From the NCBI GenBank assembly GCA_021799035.1, contig JAJZBG010000013.1, forward strand, positions 1 through 51,125: a stretch of DNA of 51,125 bases. Reading direction: 5' to 3'. Every line of letters begins with the position of its first letter. Within the stretch, counting starts at the first letter, position 1. Below are positions 31,630 through 43,074 of this stretch, piece after piece. The translations under genes were made by a program, and so were the position numbers. Under the pieces are notes generated by a model that worked only from the letters and a program-made list of their open reading frames with translations, searched no databases and had not been told where the DNA came from. This DNA is from Actinomycetes bacterium (lineage in GTDB: Bacteria > Actinomycetota > Acidimicrobiia > Acidimicrobiales > Acidimicrobiaceae).

Positions 31630-32964
31630 TCAAGAAAGCAAGCGTGGAAAGTGAAGCTTCCCGCGTTCTGGCAACAGGGCGTCAATTATGTCATCAGCAA
31701 GAATTCTGCCAACCGGCCTCTGATCTACAGCTACAACAATTGAAAATCGCCTCGAGCCAATCAGCTTCTCAGCTACATCAGCTATAGAGGCACTTGGTTC
31801 AACGACTATAGATTCTTGGGTAATCAGCTCCGAAACCGGAGTTGAAGGCAACGCCAAGGCAAGCTCAAAGAGTGCAACCTCACCGATCAGGAGCCCCTCT
31901 TCGTCGACTACCAACACTCCGTCGATCTCTTCTTTGTGCTCCCTTTGGGATTCGAGCAGTGCTTTGACCTCGCCGACTGTCTCATGTGGCAGAGCCTTGA
32001 CGAACATCGTTGTCATCGCGCCTCCGGCCGTACCCTCTTGAAATTCAAGCAGGCTTCCTAGCTTGCGCGCCGCATCCGGCTCCATTAGATCGAGGATCTC
32101 TTCCCGCTCATCTTCGTCAAGGTCTCTTAATGCTTCCACCGCCTCGTCGGGCTCCATGTATGAAACAAGATCAGCGGCGACCTCAGGTTCCGACTCGCGT
32201 AGTAGCGCTCCTCTCTCCTCGGGCTCCATCTCCTCAATCGCATCTGCGGCAGTCGCGATATCGAGAGCGGAAAGAAGCCCCTGCCTCTCGGTCCTGCCAA
32301 GATCTTCCAACAGGTCAGCTAGCTCGCTAGGGCGAAGCCTCTTGATAGCCTGCTGGGAGCTACGCAGCCGGACTGCTCCTGTGTGCTCGTCAAATGGCGC
32401 GATTGCAGCCCAGTCGAGCACCTTTTCCGGAGTTGCAGCGGAACGATACCTGGCTGGGCCGAGCCGCCTCAATAGCGAATACATGCTGACGTCTACCCCG
32501 ACGAGCCTGAGGCGACCAAGTGCATGAGCTAGAAACAGATCTGCTGCACGGAGAACTTGAACCCCATCCACGTCCACCAGCTGATGATCAAGAATCTCCT
32601 TGCCCAGCAGCACCTCTCCAGGACGTTGAGCGAAGTCACGAAGATCGAGTTTTGCCGAAGAAAGAATCACGGAGTCACGCGAGAAAGTCTCCACTCTGTC
32701 TATGTCGACAAAAGCAACTCTTCGGCCAATCTTGACGAGCAGGCCGGTGACGGGTGGGTAGTCAGCATCTTGAGACCATCGCACCACCACATCAACTAGT
32801 GTTCCGATCTCGGACCCATTTTGATTCATTACAGGTTTGCCTGATATACCCGCAAAAGAAATGATCGATTCCCGGATGCTTTTGATTGTCAAAAGTCGCT
32901 GAGATCTCGATTCCCGCAGACTTCTTATTCTGCGTGGATTCAACAGAATTGGTTTTCGAGCCAT
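31630..32964 (-). CDS. PRC-barrel, MgtE_N and CBS-domain protein
   Basis: 444 residues, no membrane helices. N-terminal PRC-barrel segments (ISGKPVMNQNGSEIGTLVDV, and a second at about 115-145), then a superhelical MgtE_N domain rich in leucine-aspartate-glutamate repeats (SELADLLEDLGR, EEMEPEERGALL, ALRDLDEDEREEILDLM), then paired CBS domains. These are the Mg2+-sensing cytosolic parts of an MgtE channel without the pore, so it probably regulates or gates the Nramp protein encoded next. The ATG has GAGGAGGG 7 nt upstream. A small ORF with a perfect ribosome-binding site precedes it. Confidence 0.85.
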   Translation of the reverse strand: MARKPILLNPRRIRSLRESRSQRLLTIKSIRESIISFAGISGKPVMNQNGSEIGTLVDVVVRWSQDADYPPVTGLLVKIGRRVAFVDIDRVETFSRDSVILSSAKLDLRDFAQRPGEVLLGKEILDHQLVDVDGVQVLRAADLFLAHALGRLRLVGVDVSMYSLLRRLGPARYRSAATPEKVLDWAAIAPFDEHTGAVRLRSSQQAIKRLRPSELADLLEDLGRTERQGLLSALDIATAADAIEEMEPEERGALLRESEPEVAADLVSYMEPDEAVEALRDLDEDEREEILDLMEPDAARKLGSLLEFQEGTAGGAMTTMFVKALPHETVGEVKALLESQREHKEEIDGVLVVDEEGLLIGEVALFELALALPSTPVSELITQESIVVEPSASIADVAEKLIGSRRFSIVVAVDQRPVGRILADDIIDALLPERGKLHFPRLLS

Positions 32965-33025
32965 GGGACTGCCCTCCTCTCATGTGGAGAGACGCCCCAA
33001 CGCACCGCAAATCTAACAGCGGATC

Positions 33026-33042
33026 TCTGATCGCAGATCAGA
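33026..33042 (-). promoter_or_regulatory. Hairpin overlapping the stop codon of the small leader ORF
   Basis: A 7-bp perfect stem (TCTGATC with GATCAGA) with a 3-nt loop. The leader ORF stop (33038-33040) is in the stem, so translation termination there would open it. It could control read-through or ribosome access in the 73-nt spacer before the MgtE-like gene. Confidence 0.4.
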
Positions 33043-33124
33043 TCAATTCAACCAGCGGCAATTTCCGGAGGGACGTCATGAACGAATATTTGAACTCGGT
33101 ACTGTGAGGTTCACTGGGCTTCAT
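33038..33124 (-). CDS. Candidate 28-residue leader peptide of the MgtE-like/Nramp operon
   Basis: ATG at 33124 is preceded by a near-perfect Shine-Dalgarno AAGGAGGTGA (33131-33140), the strongest site seen in the window. The peptide starts MKPSEPHSTEF and ends KLPLVELI before TGA. Its stop lies in a hairpin 73 nt before the MgtE_N/CBS gene. Pro- and Glu-containing leader peptides sense Mg2+ in other bacteria (MgtL type), but there is no proof of that here. It could also be a small functional protein. A TGGCA-N5-TGCCA inverted repeat lies 35 bp upstream. Confidence 0.55.
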   Translation of the reverse strand: MKPSEPHSTEFKYSFMTSLRKLPLVELI

Positions 33125-33158
33125 CGACTGTCACCTCCTTAACTCGACCAATATGACA

Positions 33159-33173
33159 TGGCAATGACTGCCA
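33159..33173. promoter_or_regulatory. Inverted repeat TGGCA-N5-TGCCA upstream of the leader ORF
   Basis: A perfect 5+5 bp inverted repeat; on the minus strand it includes TTGGCA, which could serve as a -35 box. It could be an operator of the Nramp/MgtE-like operon. Short, so chance is not excluded. Confidence 0.25.
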
Positions 33174-33268
33174 AGTTCAGAATACTTGATAGACACGCAT
33201 AGACCACGCAAAATAGCGGAGATTACCTGGACGATCTGAAAAGAATTACCGAATGGTATGTCTAACCA

Positions 33269-33979
33269 TTACCCATTCTTCGAACCGTAGACGATACCTG
33301 CTTCAGCCACAACGGTCTCAGAGCCAACATTGGTAAATCCCGCTTGCTGGAAAAGACTAACCCATGCTTGCTGCGATATCGGCTTTTCCTGAACCCGCAC
33401 CAGGTATCGGACAGAGTTCTTCACGATTCTCCACCACCCTCCAGGTCCTTTCCGCAGCATGACAGAGATTTTCGAGGCAATAATGTCTCGATCCTGCTTG
33501 GATCCACCCCTTCCAAACATCATGTCACCGAAAACCATCCGACCGTTCGGCTTGAGCCACTGATACCCCCTCGAGACGATCCAGCGCTTCTGATCATCAC
33601 TTAGATGGTGCAATGCATAGTTGGACACTACAAGATCGAAGCTGCCGTCGGGGAAATTTAGCTCCTGGATTGAAGCTGTTCGCGCTACGACGTTGTTGAT
33701 GCCGCCATCACTGAGTTTTGACTTCAGGAGCTCGATCATTCTGGGCGAGATATCAACCGCAACGAGCGACTCCACATCCTTAGAAAGAGGAATGGAGAGC
33801 TGCCCAGACCCGCACCCCAGGTCAAGTACGGTACTGACAGGATCTGTAAGTGCGTTTGCAATCACAGCCTCGACTACTTTGCCAAGACCCGGATTGTCTG
33901 AATGGTCCCAAGTCTCTGCCCTTCTGCTCCATACCGATCTTTGTACCGCCAATCCAAGCTTCTCAATGACAGAAGACAC
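33269..33979 (-). CDS. Class I SAM-dependent methyltransferase
   Basis: 236 residues. Motif I TVLDLGCGSGQLSIPLS, motif II LVAVDISPRMIELLK, and FDLVVSNYALHHLSDDQK, KPNGRMVFGDMMF further on place it in the Methyltransf_11/25 group. GTG 33979 is preceded closely by GGGAG. The C-terminal part (ISQQAWVSLFQQAGFTNV) resembles small-molecule methyltransferases. It is 144 bp upstream of the small leader ORF, on the same strand. Substrate unknown. Confidence 0.85.
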   Translation of the reverse strand: MSSVIEKLGLAVQRSVWSRRAETWDHSDNPGLGKVVEAVIANALTDPVSTVLDLGCGSGQLSIPLSKDVESLVAVDISPRMIELLKSKLSDGGINNVVARTASIQELNFPDGSFDLVVSNYALHHLSDDQKRWIVSRGYQWLKPNGRMVFGDMMFGRGGSKQDRDIIASKISVMLRKGPGGWWRIVKNSVRYLVRVQEKPISQQAWVSLFQQAGFTNVGSETVVAEAGIVYGSKNG

Positions 33980-34302
33980 TTACTCCCACTCCCATTAGCA
34001 CGACTTTCATAAGGCAGATGGCGAGCAACCTAAACAATGCCTTCCACAAGCCCACGAAATGCAGCTAGGACAGGTGGGGGCACAATCTTCACAACCCCAA
34101 GCCATGTACCTAGTCGTCTCAAATCCCAAACATCTTACGCCAGCATGCACAACCTACGTCTGGCTAAAAAGATATCCAGGCAAAATCAGAAAAGACTAAG
34201 AGACCACCAACCGAAGCGCCGTCGATATCTTGTTTAAATCTCGACAGTCGGTCAGAGAAGCCCTTTGCGACTCCATTACAGCTGGAGCAATTTCAAGTCG
34301 GC
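33980..34302. other. Intergenic stretch without a recognised gene
   Basis: About 320 bases between two minus-strand genes (the MFS exporter ends at 34303 and the methyltransferase starts at 33979). I see no coding-like frame, RNA gene or strong hairpin in it; it should carry the methyltransferase promoter and the end of the MFS transcript. Confidence 0.4.
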
Positions 34303-35556
34303 TCAAGGCTCACTCAACTGGACTGCACCCGTTGTGGCTACTCTCTCATCACGTGCAGCTCGGCTTGCAAGCCCGTATACACCGGCAATGAGAGCCGCCA
34401 GTCCGCCTACTGCAATCGCGTACCGAGCGCCCAACTGCTGCCCAATGTAACCAACTATGGGAGCACCGATTGGCGTTGAACCTTGATAGGCAACCGTGAA
34501 TAGGGACAGGACGCGTCCACGCTTGGACGGCTCTGAATTCAACTGGAGCGCCGAGTTGGCAATTGACACAAAAACCATCGATAGCGTCCCCATTGGAATC
34601 ACTGCCGCAGCTGCAGATATTGAGTTAGGCATGACCGAGACAAGGATAATCAGGAGGCCAAAGCCTAGCGAGGTGAAAGCAAGCCTGCTGATCGTAGTTT
34701 GCGGAAATGTCGCAGAGATCAGGCCTCCAACGACCGCTCCTACTCCCATGAAAGACATGAAGGCCGCATAGGTTCCAGCACCCTGGTGAAACGTGGCACT
34801 CGCAAAGAGCGGTAGAGAAACCTGAAACTCGAAGGCTAACGTCCCGACGAGAAACAGGATCAACACGGGCACCTTCAGGGTTGGCATCCGCCACACATAT
34901 TCGATCCCCTCTTTCAGCTGCCCCCTCGCCCTTGGCGCCCGCTCTGACTGAAATAGTTCAGCTGGCCTCATCAATAACAGAGCAATGATCACAGCTAGAA
35001 ATGAAGCTGAATTCGCGAGGAACAGCGAACCCGTGCCAAGAATGTAGATCACTATCCCGGCAATTGCCGGACCGACGATTCGGGCTGAGTTCATAACCAC
35101 GGCGTTGAGGCTCACAGCATTGGCTACGGTGCCTTTGTCCACCATCTCACCAACGAATGACTGCCTGGCAGGATTGTCTATCGCATTCGTCATGCCAATC
35201 CAGATTGAGATTGCGTATACCATCCACATTACGACGGTGCCGGTTACCGTCAAGATTCCAAGAAGAAGAGATGCTAAAGCTAGCGATGTCTGGGTCGCCA
35301 GAATCAGTTTGCGCTTGTTGACCCTGTCTGCCACCAAGCCGCCGACAACGCCCAGCACCAACATGGGAAGAAATTGAGCTGCCGTGACGACTCCAAGTTC
35401 TACGCCCGATCCAGTAATCTTGAGCACAAGCCATGACAGTCCAACCGTCTGCATCCAGGTCCCCGACACTGAAACCAGCTGACCCGTCATATAGAGGCGG
35501 TAGTTGCGGATCTTCAGAGCGTCAAATGTTCCTCGTCTGCTCCTGCCTCCGCCCAC
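34303..35556 (-). CDS. MFS transporter (EntS/MFS_3-like exporter)
   Basis: 417 residues with about twelve membrane helices in two bundles. FDALKIRNYRLYMTGQLVS at the N terminus and the helix 2-3 loop GGLVADRVNKRKLI match the MFS_3 group that includes enterobactin and multidrug exporters. Acts as a proton-coupled exporter in the cytoplasmic membrane; substrate unknown. It lies 126 bp after a second, unrelated MFS gene's end in chromosomal order, both on minus. Confidence 0.85.
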   Translation of the reverse strand: MGGGRSRRGTFDALKIRNYRLYMTGQLVSVSGTWMQTVGLSWLVLKITGSGVELGVVTAAQFLPMLVLGVVGGLVADRVNKRKLILATQTSLALASLLLGILTVTGTVVMWMVYAISIWIGMTNAIDNPARQSFVGEMVDKGTVANAVSLNAVVMNSARIVGPAIAGIVIYILGTGSLFLANSASFLAVIIALLLMRPAELFQSERAPRARGQLKEGIEYVWRMPTLKVPVLILFLVGTLAFEFQVSLPLFASATFHQGAGTYAAFMSFMGVGAVVGGLISATFPQTTISRLAFTSLGFGLLIILVSVMPNSISAAAAVIPMGTLSMVFVSIANSALQLNSEPSKRGRVLSLFTVAYQGSTPIGAPIVGYIGQQLGARYAIAVGGLAALIAGVYGLASRAARDERVATTGAVQLSEP

Positions 35557-35682
35557 CTGCCGCTCCTAACCGACCACTCAAATACGCTTACAGACGAGTG
35601 CCGCCTATCCGAACCTCAAGAATAGCTTCCATCTAGCTTCCTGACGAATGTCGCTACCGAGATGGTGACTACAAAGCAACAG

Positions 35683-38135
<2,453 letters not shown>

Positions 38136-38142
38136 CGCAAAC

Positions 38143-40029
38143 CTATGCATCTGTAAGGCACTTGGTCACAGACGTTGCAATTCCTTCAGCATCCAAACCG
38201 AAGGACGTAAGTATGTCGTCTGCCTTTCCCTGCGATATATATGATGCTGGAATCCCCAATTCCTTGAGCCGAGCTGGTTCCCAGTCAACAAGGCTTTCAA
38301 GATGATAGCGGAGGTGGGTTCCATACCCACCGGGCACAAAACCGTCCTCAATGGTGACCACATGGCGAAATGAGGCAAGCTGGCGAAGGTAAGACTCTTC
38401 AAAAAGAGTGAGGATCCTTGGATCCCATACTGAAGCCGATATGCCAGATTCGGCCAGCATTTCGGCAGCATGAATTGCTGGAACCACCATCTTTCCAACT
38501 GCTACGAGTGCGACGTCAGAACCTTCGACGAGACATCTGGGCTTCATCTCTTCAGAGGACCTCAGCCAGAGCCGTTCAGGCCCAGGCGTCTTGGGGAACC
38601 TGATCATTGAAGGTCCCGACAAAGACAGCGCATAATCCAGCATCGGCCCGATATCTTCTAGGCAGCTCGGTGCCAATACAGTCATTCCCGGTACAGAGAG
38701 AAATTCGACCAGATCCAAAACTCCGTGGTGTGAGGGCCCGTCATCACCAGTGATGCCGGCACGGTCGAGAAGGAAAACCACAGGTAGACGGTGCAGGCCA
38801 ACATCCAAATTAACTTGGTCGAAGGCTCGCGAAATGAAGGTAGAGTAAATGGCCACGATGGGCTTTAGGTTTCCCATAGCCATACCTGCTGCAGCGACAA
38901 CAGCATGGCCTTCAGCAATCCCAACGTCGAAAAACCTCTCCGGATACCGCTCCTGGAAAGCTAGAAGCCCAGTAGGACCGGGCATAGCAGCGGTGATGGC
39001 TACAACCTCTGGCATCCTATCTGCGAGCTCGAGCAGAGAATCCGAGAATGTTTCGGTATAGGATCCGTACGCCACTTCACCAAGAAGCTGCGGCTGAGCT
39101 ACCTTTAGATCATGCATCCGCTGCACTTCGTCAGCTTCGGCAGGACCGTAGCCTCGCCCTTTCTGAGTCAAAACATGCACTACTATGGGTCCATCCCAGT
39201 TCTCGGCATTTGAGAATGCATACTCCATAGCGGCTATGTCATGTCCTTCAATTGGACCCGTATAGCGCACCCCAAGAGACTCGAAAAATACCCTTGGCTC
39301 TATAACCTCACGCAAAGCCGACGTGATTCCAGCAATTCCCGACACCGCCAACCCTCCTACAGCCGGAAGCTCGGCAATCATCTGCCTTATCTTGCTCCTT
39401 GCCTGCATGTAGGATGGATTAAGGCGGAGCCTCGTCAAACCCGAAGAGAGCTTCGACACCGTGGGTGCGTATGACCTGCCATTGTCATTCCAAATGATCA
39501 CGACCCTTTTGCCCGCATGACCGATGTTGTTCAAGGCCTCATACGCCAGGCCACCGGTAAGAGCCCCATCCCCGACTACCGCAACGACGGTTCTAGGCTC
39601 GCTTCCAGTTCCGGAGCCCACGAATGGCTCATAGCCAAGCTCAAGTGCAGTGGAAATTCCATAAGCATACGAAAGCGCAGTTGAAGCATGAGAATTCTCG
39701 ATCCAGTCGTGGGGAGACTCTCTTCTGGACGGGTAACCCGAAAGTCCACCCGCTTTGCGAAGCATTGAAAAGTCTTCCATTCTCCCTGTAAGCAGCTTGT
39801 GAACATACGCCTGGTGACCGGTATCAAAGAGCATTATGTCTCGCGGAGAGTTGAAGACTCTATGAAGAGCCACGGTGATTTCGACAATGCCTAGATTCGA
39901 ACCGAGATGTCCACCAGTTTCGGTCACAGTGTCGACGATGAACTGTCGTATCTCTTTGCAAAGTTCAGAAAGCTCGCCACTGTCGAGCGAGCGCAAGTCC
40001 TGAGGGCCTTTGATCTTCTCTAGGATCAT
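38143..40029 (-). CDS. dxs: 1-deoxy-D-xylulose-5-phosphate synthase
   Basis: A ThDP enzyme joining pyruvate and glyceraldehyde-3-phosphate, the entry to the MEP isoprenoid pathway. 628 residues: N-terminal GHQAYVHKLLTGR, ThDP motif GDGALTGGLAYEALNN, and the transketolase-like domain with AEGHAVVAAAGMA and HHGVLDLVEF. AAGGAA lies about 11 nt before the ATG. The polyprenyl synthase gene on the same strand 370 bp upstream is in the same pathway. Confidence 0.96.
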   Translation of the reverse strand: MILEKIKGPQDLRSLDSGELSELCKEIRQFIVDTVTETGGHLGSNLGIVEITVALHRVFNSPRDIMLFDTGHQAYVHKLLTGRMEDFSMLRKAGGLSGYPSRRESPHDWIENSHASTALSYAYGISTALELGYEPFVGSGTGSEPRTVVAVVGDGALTGGLAYEALNNIGHAGKRVVIIWNDNGRSYAPTVSKLSSGLTRLRLNPSYMQARSKIRQMIAELPAVGGLAVSGIAGITSALREVIEPRVFFESLGVRYTGPIEGHDIAAMEYAFSNAENWDGPIVVHVLTQKGRGYGPAEADEVQRMHDLKVAQPQLLGEVAYGSYTETFSDSLLELADRMPEVVAITAAMPGPTGLLAFQERYPERFFDVGIAEGHAVVAAAGMAMGNLKPIVAIYSTFISRAFDQVNLDVGLHRLPVVFLLDRAGITGDDGPSHHGVLDLVEFLSVPGMTVLAPSCLEDIGPMLDYALSLSGPSMIRFPKTPGPERLWLRSSEEMKPRCLVEGSDVALVAVGKMVVPAIHAAEMLAESGISASVWDPRILTLFEESYLRQLASFRHVVTIEDGFVPGGYGTHLRYHLESLVDWEPARLKELGIPASYISQGKADDILTSFGLDAEGIATSVTKCLTDA

Positions 40030-40206
40030 TTACGCCAGTTTCCTTTGCCCACACTCCACCCAATCCATCCTCTGAGCTCAGAAAACCTGACTGCTGAAGA
40101 GGAAGCGTCAAATCTCGATTTCTCCACTATATAAAATAACCCACTTTGCGAACCCGTGGTTGGCTATCCGTCCCAGTCCATCTGCGCAAGCAATACGACA
40201 GGCTCT
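40030..40206. other. Upstream region of dxs
   Basis: About 180 bases with an AT-rich run that reads TTATTTTATATAGT on the minus strand near 40126-40139, a plausible -10 region for dxs. No gene was seen. Confidence 0.3.
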
Positions 40207-40395
40207 TCAAAGAGATGCCAAGTATAAGACTATTTGATCAGCCTTCGTAAATCTTCCGCGTTGCAGCTCCCTCAGAATTTGCTCAGGTCCATTTCGCCTC
40301 GTCCCATAAAGGGCGCTCAAATAGGTTTGCCATCTAAAATTCTCAAAAGTGCCCGGGAAAGTACGTCTGCTCCTGACATCGAAGCCCGTTGGCAG
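40207..40395 (-). other. Possible small or decayed gene between the prenyl synthase and dxs
   Basis: The minus frame is open from 40413 to the TGA at 40207, and its end looks protein-like (RNGPEQILRELQRGRFTKAD). It has no ATG or GTG; a CTG at 40395 or TTG at 40320 would be needed. Another frame starts with ATG at 40379 and reads MSGADVLSRALLRILDGKPI before a stop, after which the first frame continues. A single -1 shift would join the two into a ~57-residue protein. It may be a small gene broken by a frameshift, a nonstandard start, or chance. Confidence 0.25.
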
Positions 40396-40400
40396 TCGGA

Positions 40401-41486
40401 CTAGAGATCTCTCCTAATCACATACTCTGCCAATTCGGTCAATCCTTGCGACGCCTCCTTGTTCAGACCTGAGGCCGGCAAAGCGGCTATCGCCTCGGCT
40501 CCAAGTCGACTCACCAAAAGCTCAACCCTCTGGCGTGCACCAGTGCGGCTGAGTATTGCCTGGAATCTTTGAATCTCTTCAGCGTCGAGATCGGGAGAGC
40601 CAAATCTCTCTTTGAAAAATTCGTAGTCAGACCCACTGACTCTTTCCATTGCGATGGAAGCAAGAAGCGTCGGCTTGCCTTCTCTAAAATCTTCTCCGAC
40701 TGGCTTTCCAGTGACTAAGCGATCTCCAAAACTGCCGAGAATGTCATCACGAAGTTGGAAAGCATAGCCGAGAGGAACTCCGTACCTGGAAAGTGGTGCC
40801 TCAAACTGCGCCAGCTCGCCCAACAGGGCAGCACCAAGATGCAGCGGCCGCTCCACAGTGTACTTTCCAGACTTATACAGGCTTATTTGCCTGGCTCTAT
40901 CTTCAGGGATTCTCATCTCTGTCTTGCCTGTCGCAGCTCCAACAAGATCAAGGTATTGACCCATGTTCACTTCAAGCCTGAGTTCTGTGAAGATCGCCTG
41001 AGCCTCCCTGGACAAACCTGACAGCATCATATCGGCATAGACAAATGCGAGATTCCCGAGAAGTATTGCAACCCCCTCGCCAAATCTTCTCGAGTCCCCA
41101 ACCCACCCAATCTCCTCGTGCCTTCCCTCAAATCTCTTGTGGAGCGAAACAAGGCCTCGACGGGTAAGCGAAGCATCCATGATGTCGTCATGAATCATTG
41201 CAAAGGAATGAAGCAGCTCTAGGGTGCAACCCGCCATCAGAATCTCTTCCGACTCTGGATTTCCACCAGCACCGACGTATGCCCAATACGCAAAGGCGGG
41301 ACGTAGCCTCTTTCCGCCTGCAAGCACCATTTCCTTCAGAACTGATAGGGGCTCACGTAGCTCAATAGCAACGGCGCCCCATTTGTCTATCTCTGTACTG
41401 AAAAGCTCACCTAGCCGGCACTCAATCTTTTGGGCAAGAATTTCCAGAGAGTCAGGCGCCTTACAAATAACTGATTCTTCCTTCAA
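40401..41486 (-). CDS. Polyprenyl (geranylgeranyl-type) diphosphate synthase
   Basis: A trans-prenyl chain-elongation enzyme that adds isopentenyl diphosphate to allylic diphosphates. 361 residues. GGKRLRPA, the first Asp-rich motif HDDIMD (about 99-104), and the second Asp-rich motif LRDDILGSFGD are present. The residues before the first motif (Ser-Phe-Ala-Met) would set chain length but cannot be assigned safely. Same strand and pathway as dxs. Confidence 0.9.
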   Translation of the reverse strand: MKEESVICKAPDSLEILAQKIECRLGELFSTEIDKWGAVAIELREPLSVLKEMVLAGGKRLRPAFAYWAYVGAGGNPESEEILMAGCTLELLHSFAMIHDDIMDASLTRRGLVSLHKRFEGRHEEIGWVGDSRRFGEGVAILLGNLAFVYADMMLSGLSREAQAIFTELRLEVNMGQYLDLVGAATGKTEMRIPEDRARQISLYKSGKYTVERPLHLGAALLGELAQFEAPLSRYGVPLGYAFQLRDDILGSFGDRLVTGKPVGEDFREGKPTLLASIAMERVSGSDYEFFKERFGSPDLDAEEIQRFQAILSRTGARQRVELLVSRLGAEAIAALPASGLNKEASQGLTELAEYVIRRDL

Positions 41487-41682
41487 GAACTGCTCACTCT
41501 CTGAAACTTCTGCGAAATCATCGTGGCCTTATTCATCGACTTGCTCTAGCAAATATCCTATTTGCGCCAGGCCAGATTTGGGGAGCACCTAGAGTGACGC
41601 GGCGAGGTGCCGTCATCTCAACCATTGCCTTGATCCAGCCAATAGAGTGGAATCAGTCGCACCAGGTGACAAAGGAGTTAAC

Positions 41683-43074
41683 TTGATCCCGCAAGAGGTA
41701 GTCCAGAAGGTACTGGCAGCCGCCGTTTCACGCGGAGGTGAATTCGCCGAGATTTTTGTGGAAGATAAGAAGTCATCTTCGGCAGCGTTTGACGACGGAA
41801 AAGTCGAAGAGCTGAGTTCTGGAGTGTCAAGAGGCGCAGGAATACGAGTCGTTGTAGGTGACACGACCGGCTTTGCACATACAGCCGACCTAAGTGAAGC
41901 CGGGCTGATGCGAGCAGCCGAAGCAGCGAGAAGTGTGGCCCTCTCGACAAATGCCGGAACAAGAACGGTCGTAGTCGATTCGCCAAAACAACATGTTCTT
42001 TCCGAAAGAATCTTGATTCCAAGCGAAGTTGGCAAGAGAGAAAAGATCGAACTGCTGCAGCGGATGAATCAGACTGCAAGGTCAACTTCCGGATCGATAA
42101 AACAAGTTTCGGCAGGATATGGCGACTCCTACAGGCGGATTCTCGTTGCAAATACTGATGGTGTCTTTGCTACCGATGAACAGGTCAGGACCAGAATAGC
42201 TGTCTCGGTGGTGGCATTTGGTGACACAGGAATGCAAACCGGATACGAAACCTCAGCATTCACGATGGGTTTCGAAATGTTCGAAAATGTTGACGTTGAA
42301 GAACTTGCAACGGTTGCTGCAAAGCGAGCGCTACGCAAGCTCTCAGCGCGACCGGCCCCATCTGGAACGCTCCCAGTTGTGCTCCAAGGAGGGTCAGGAG
42401 GAATCCTGTTTCACGAGGCATGCGGGCACGGTTTGGAAGCAGACCATATAATCAAGGATTCGTCCGTGTACAAGGGCAGAGTCGGCGAGCTGGTGGCATC
42501 ACCCCTCGTCACACTGGTTGATGACGGGACTGTTGGATCTCAATGGGGTACAGCATCCATAGACGATGAAGGCAAGCCTTCGCAGAGAAACGTGCTGATC
42601 AAAGACGGTGTTCTAACCGATTATATGTGGGATGGCTTGCGAGCAAGGAAGTCAAACAGAAGCTCCAGCGGAAACGGGAGGCGACAAAGCTATCAGCACC
42701 TGCCAATGGTCCGGATGACAAATACTTATCTCCTTGAAGGAAACGAAAGCCAGGAGCGGATAATTCAAGGCACCAAGAATGGCATTTACGTCGCTCGATT
42801 AGGCGGAGGGCAGGTTAATACAGCTACGGGTGATTTCGTATTCGGCATGACGGAGGCGTATTTGATTGAGAACGGAGAGATTACTGAACCTCTCAGAGAT
42901 GCCAACCTGATAGGCAACGGGCCTGAGGTTCTAAAGAAGATCGACGCGGTTGCCGACGATTTCTCGATCACTCCAGGCACATGCGGAAAGGATGGCCAGA
43001 GCGTTCCAGTCGGGTGCGGCCAACCCACCGTACGAATCACCGAGGTGACCATCGGAGGTACTGCAAATGGATGA
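41683..43074 (+). CDS. tldD: TldD-type metalloprotease subunit
   Basis: A zinc-binding subunit of the TldD/TldE protease, which trims unfolded peptides or peptide-derived natural products. ~463 residues from TTG 41683 (AAGGAG 5 nt upstream); a GTG at 41647 is in frame. The motif HEACGHGLEADH is the HExxxH zinc site. The C terminus is TldD-like. It overlaps tldE by 8 bp, so the pair is made together. Confidence 0.93.
   Translation: MIPQEVVQKVLAAAVSRGGEFAEIFVEDKKSSSAAFDDGKVEELSSGVSRGAGIRVVVGDTTGFAHTADLSEAGLMRAAEAARSVALSTNAGTRTVVVDSPKQHVLSERILIPSEVGKREKIELLQRMNQTARSTSGSIKQVSAGYGDSYRRILVANTDGVFATDEQVRTRIAVSVVAFGDTGMQTGYETSAFTMGFEMFENVDVEELATVAAKRALRKLSARPAPSGTLPVVLQGGSGGILFHEACGHGLEADHIIKDSSVYKGRVGELVASPLVTLVDDGTVGSQWGTASIDDEGKPSQRNVLIKDGVLTDYMWDGLRARKSNRSSSGNGRRQSYQHLPMVRMTNTYLLEGNESQERIIQGTKNGIYVARLGGGQVNTATGDFVFGMTEAYLIENGEITEPLRDANLIGNGPEVLKKIDAVADDFSITPGTCGKDGQSVPVGCGQPTVRITEVTIGGTANG

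Noticed and set aside
34037-34237. 66-codon plus frame in the gap before the MFS exporter
   Set aside because: Basic low-complexity sequence, no ribosome-binding site and no recognisable motif.
41678-42151. 157-codon minus frame opposite tldD
   Set aside because: Arg/Leu/Ser-rich shadow of tldD.
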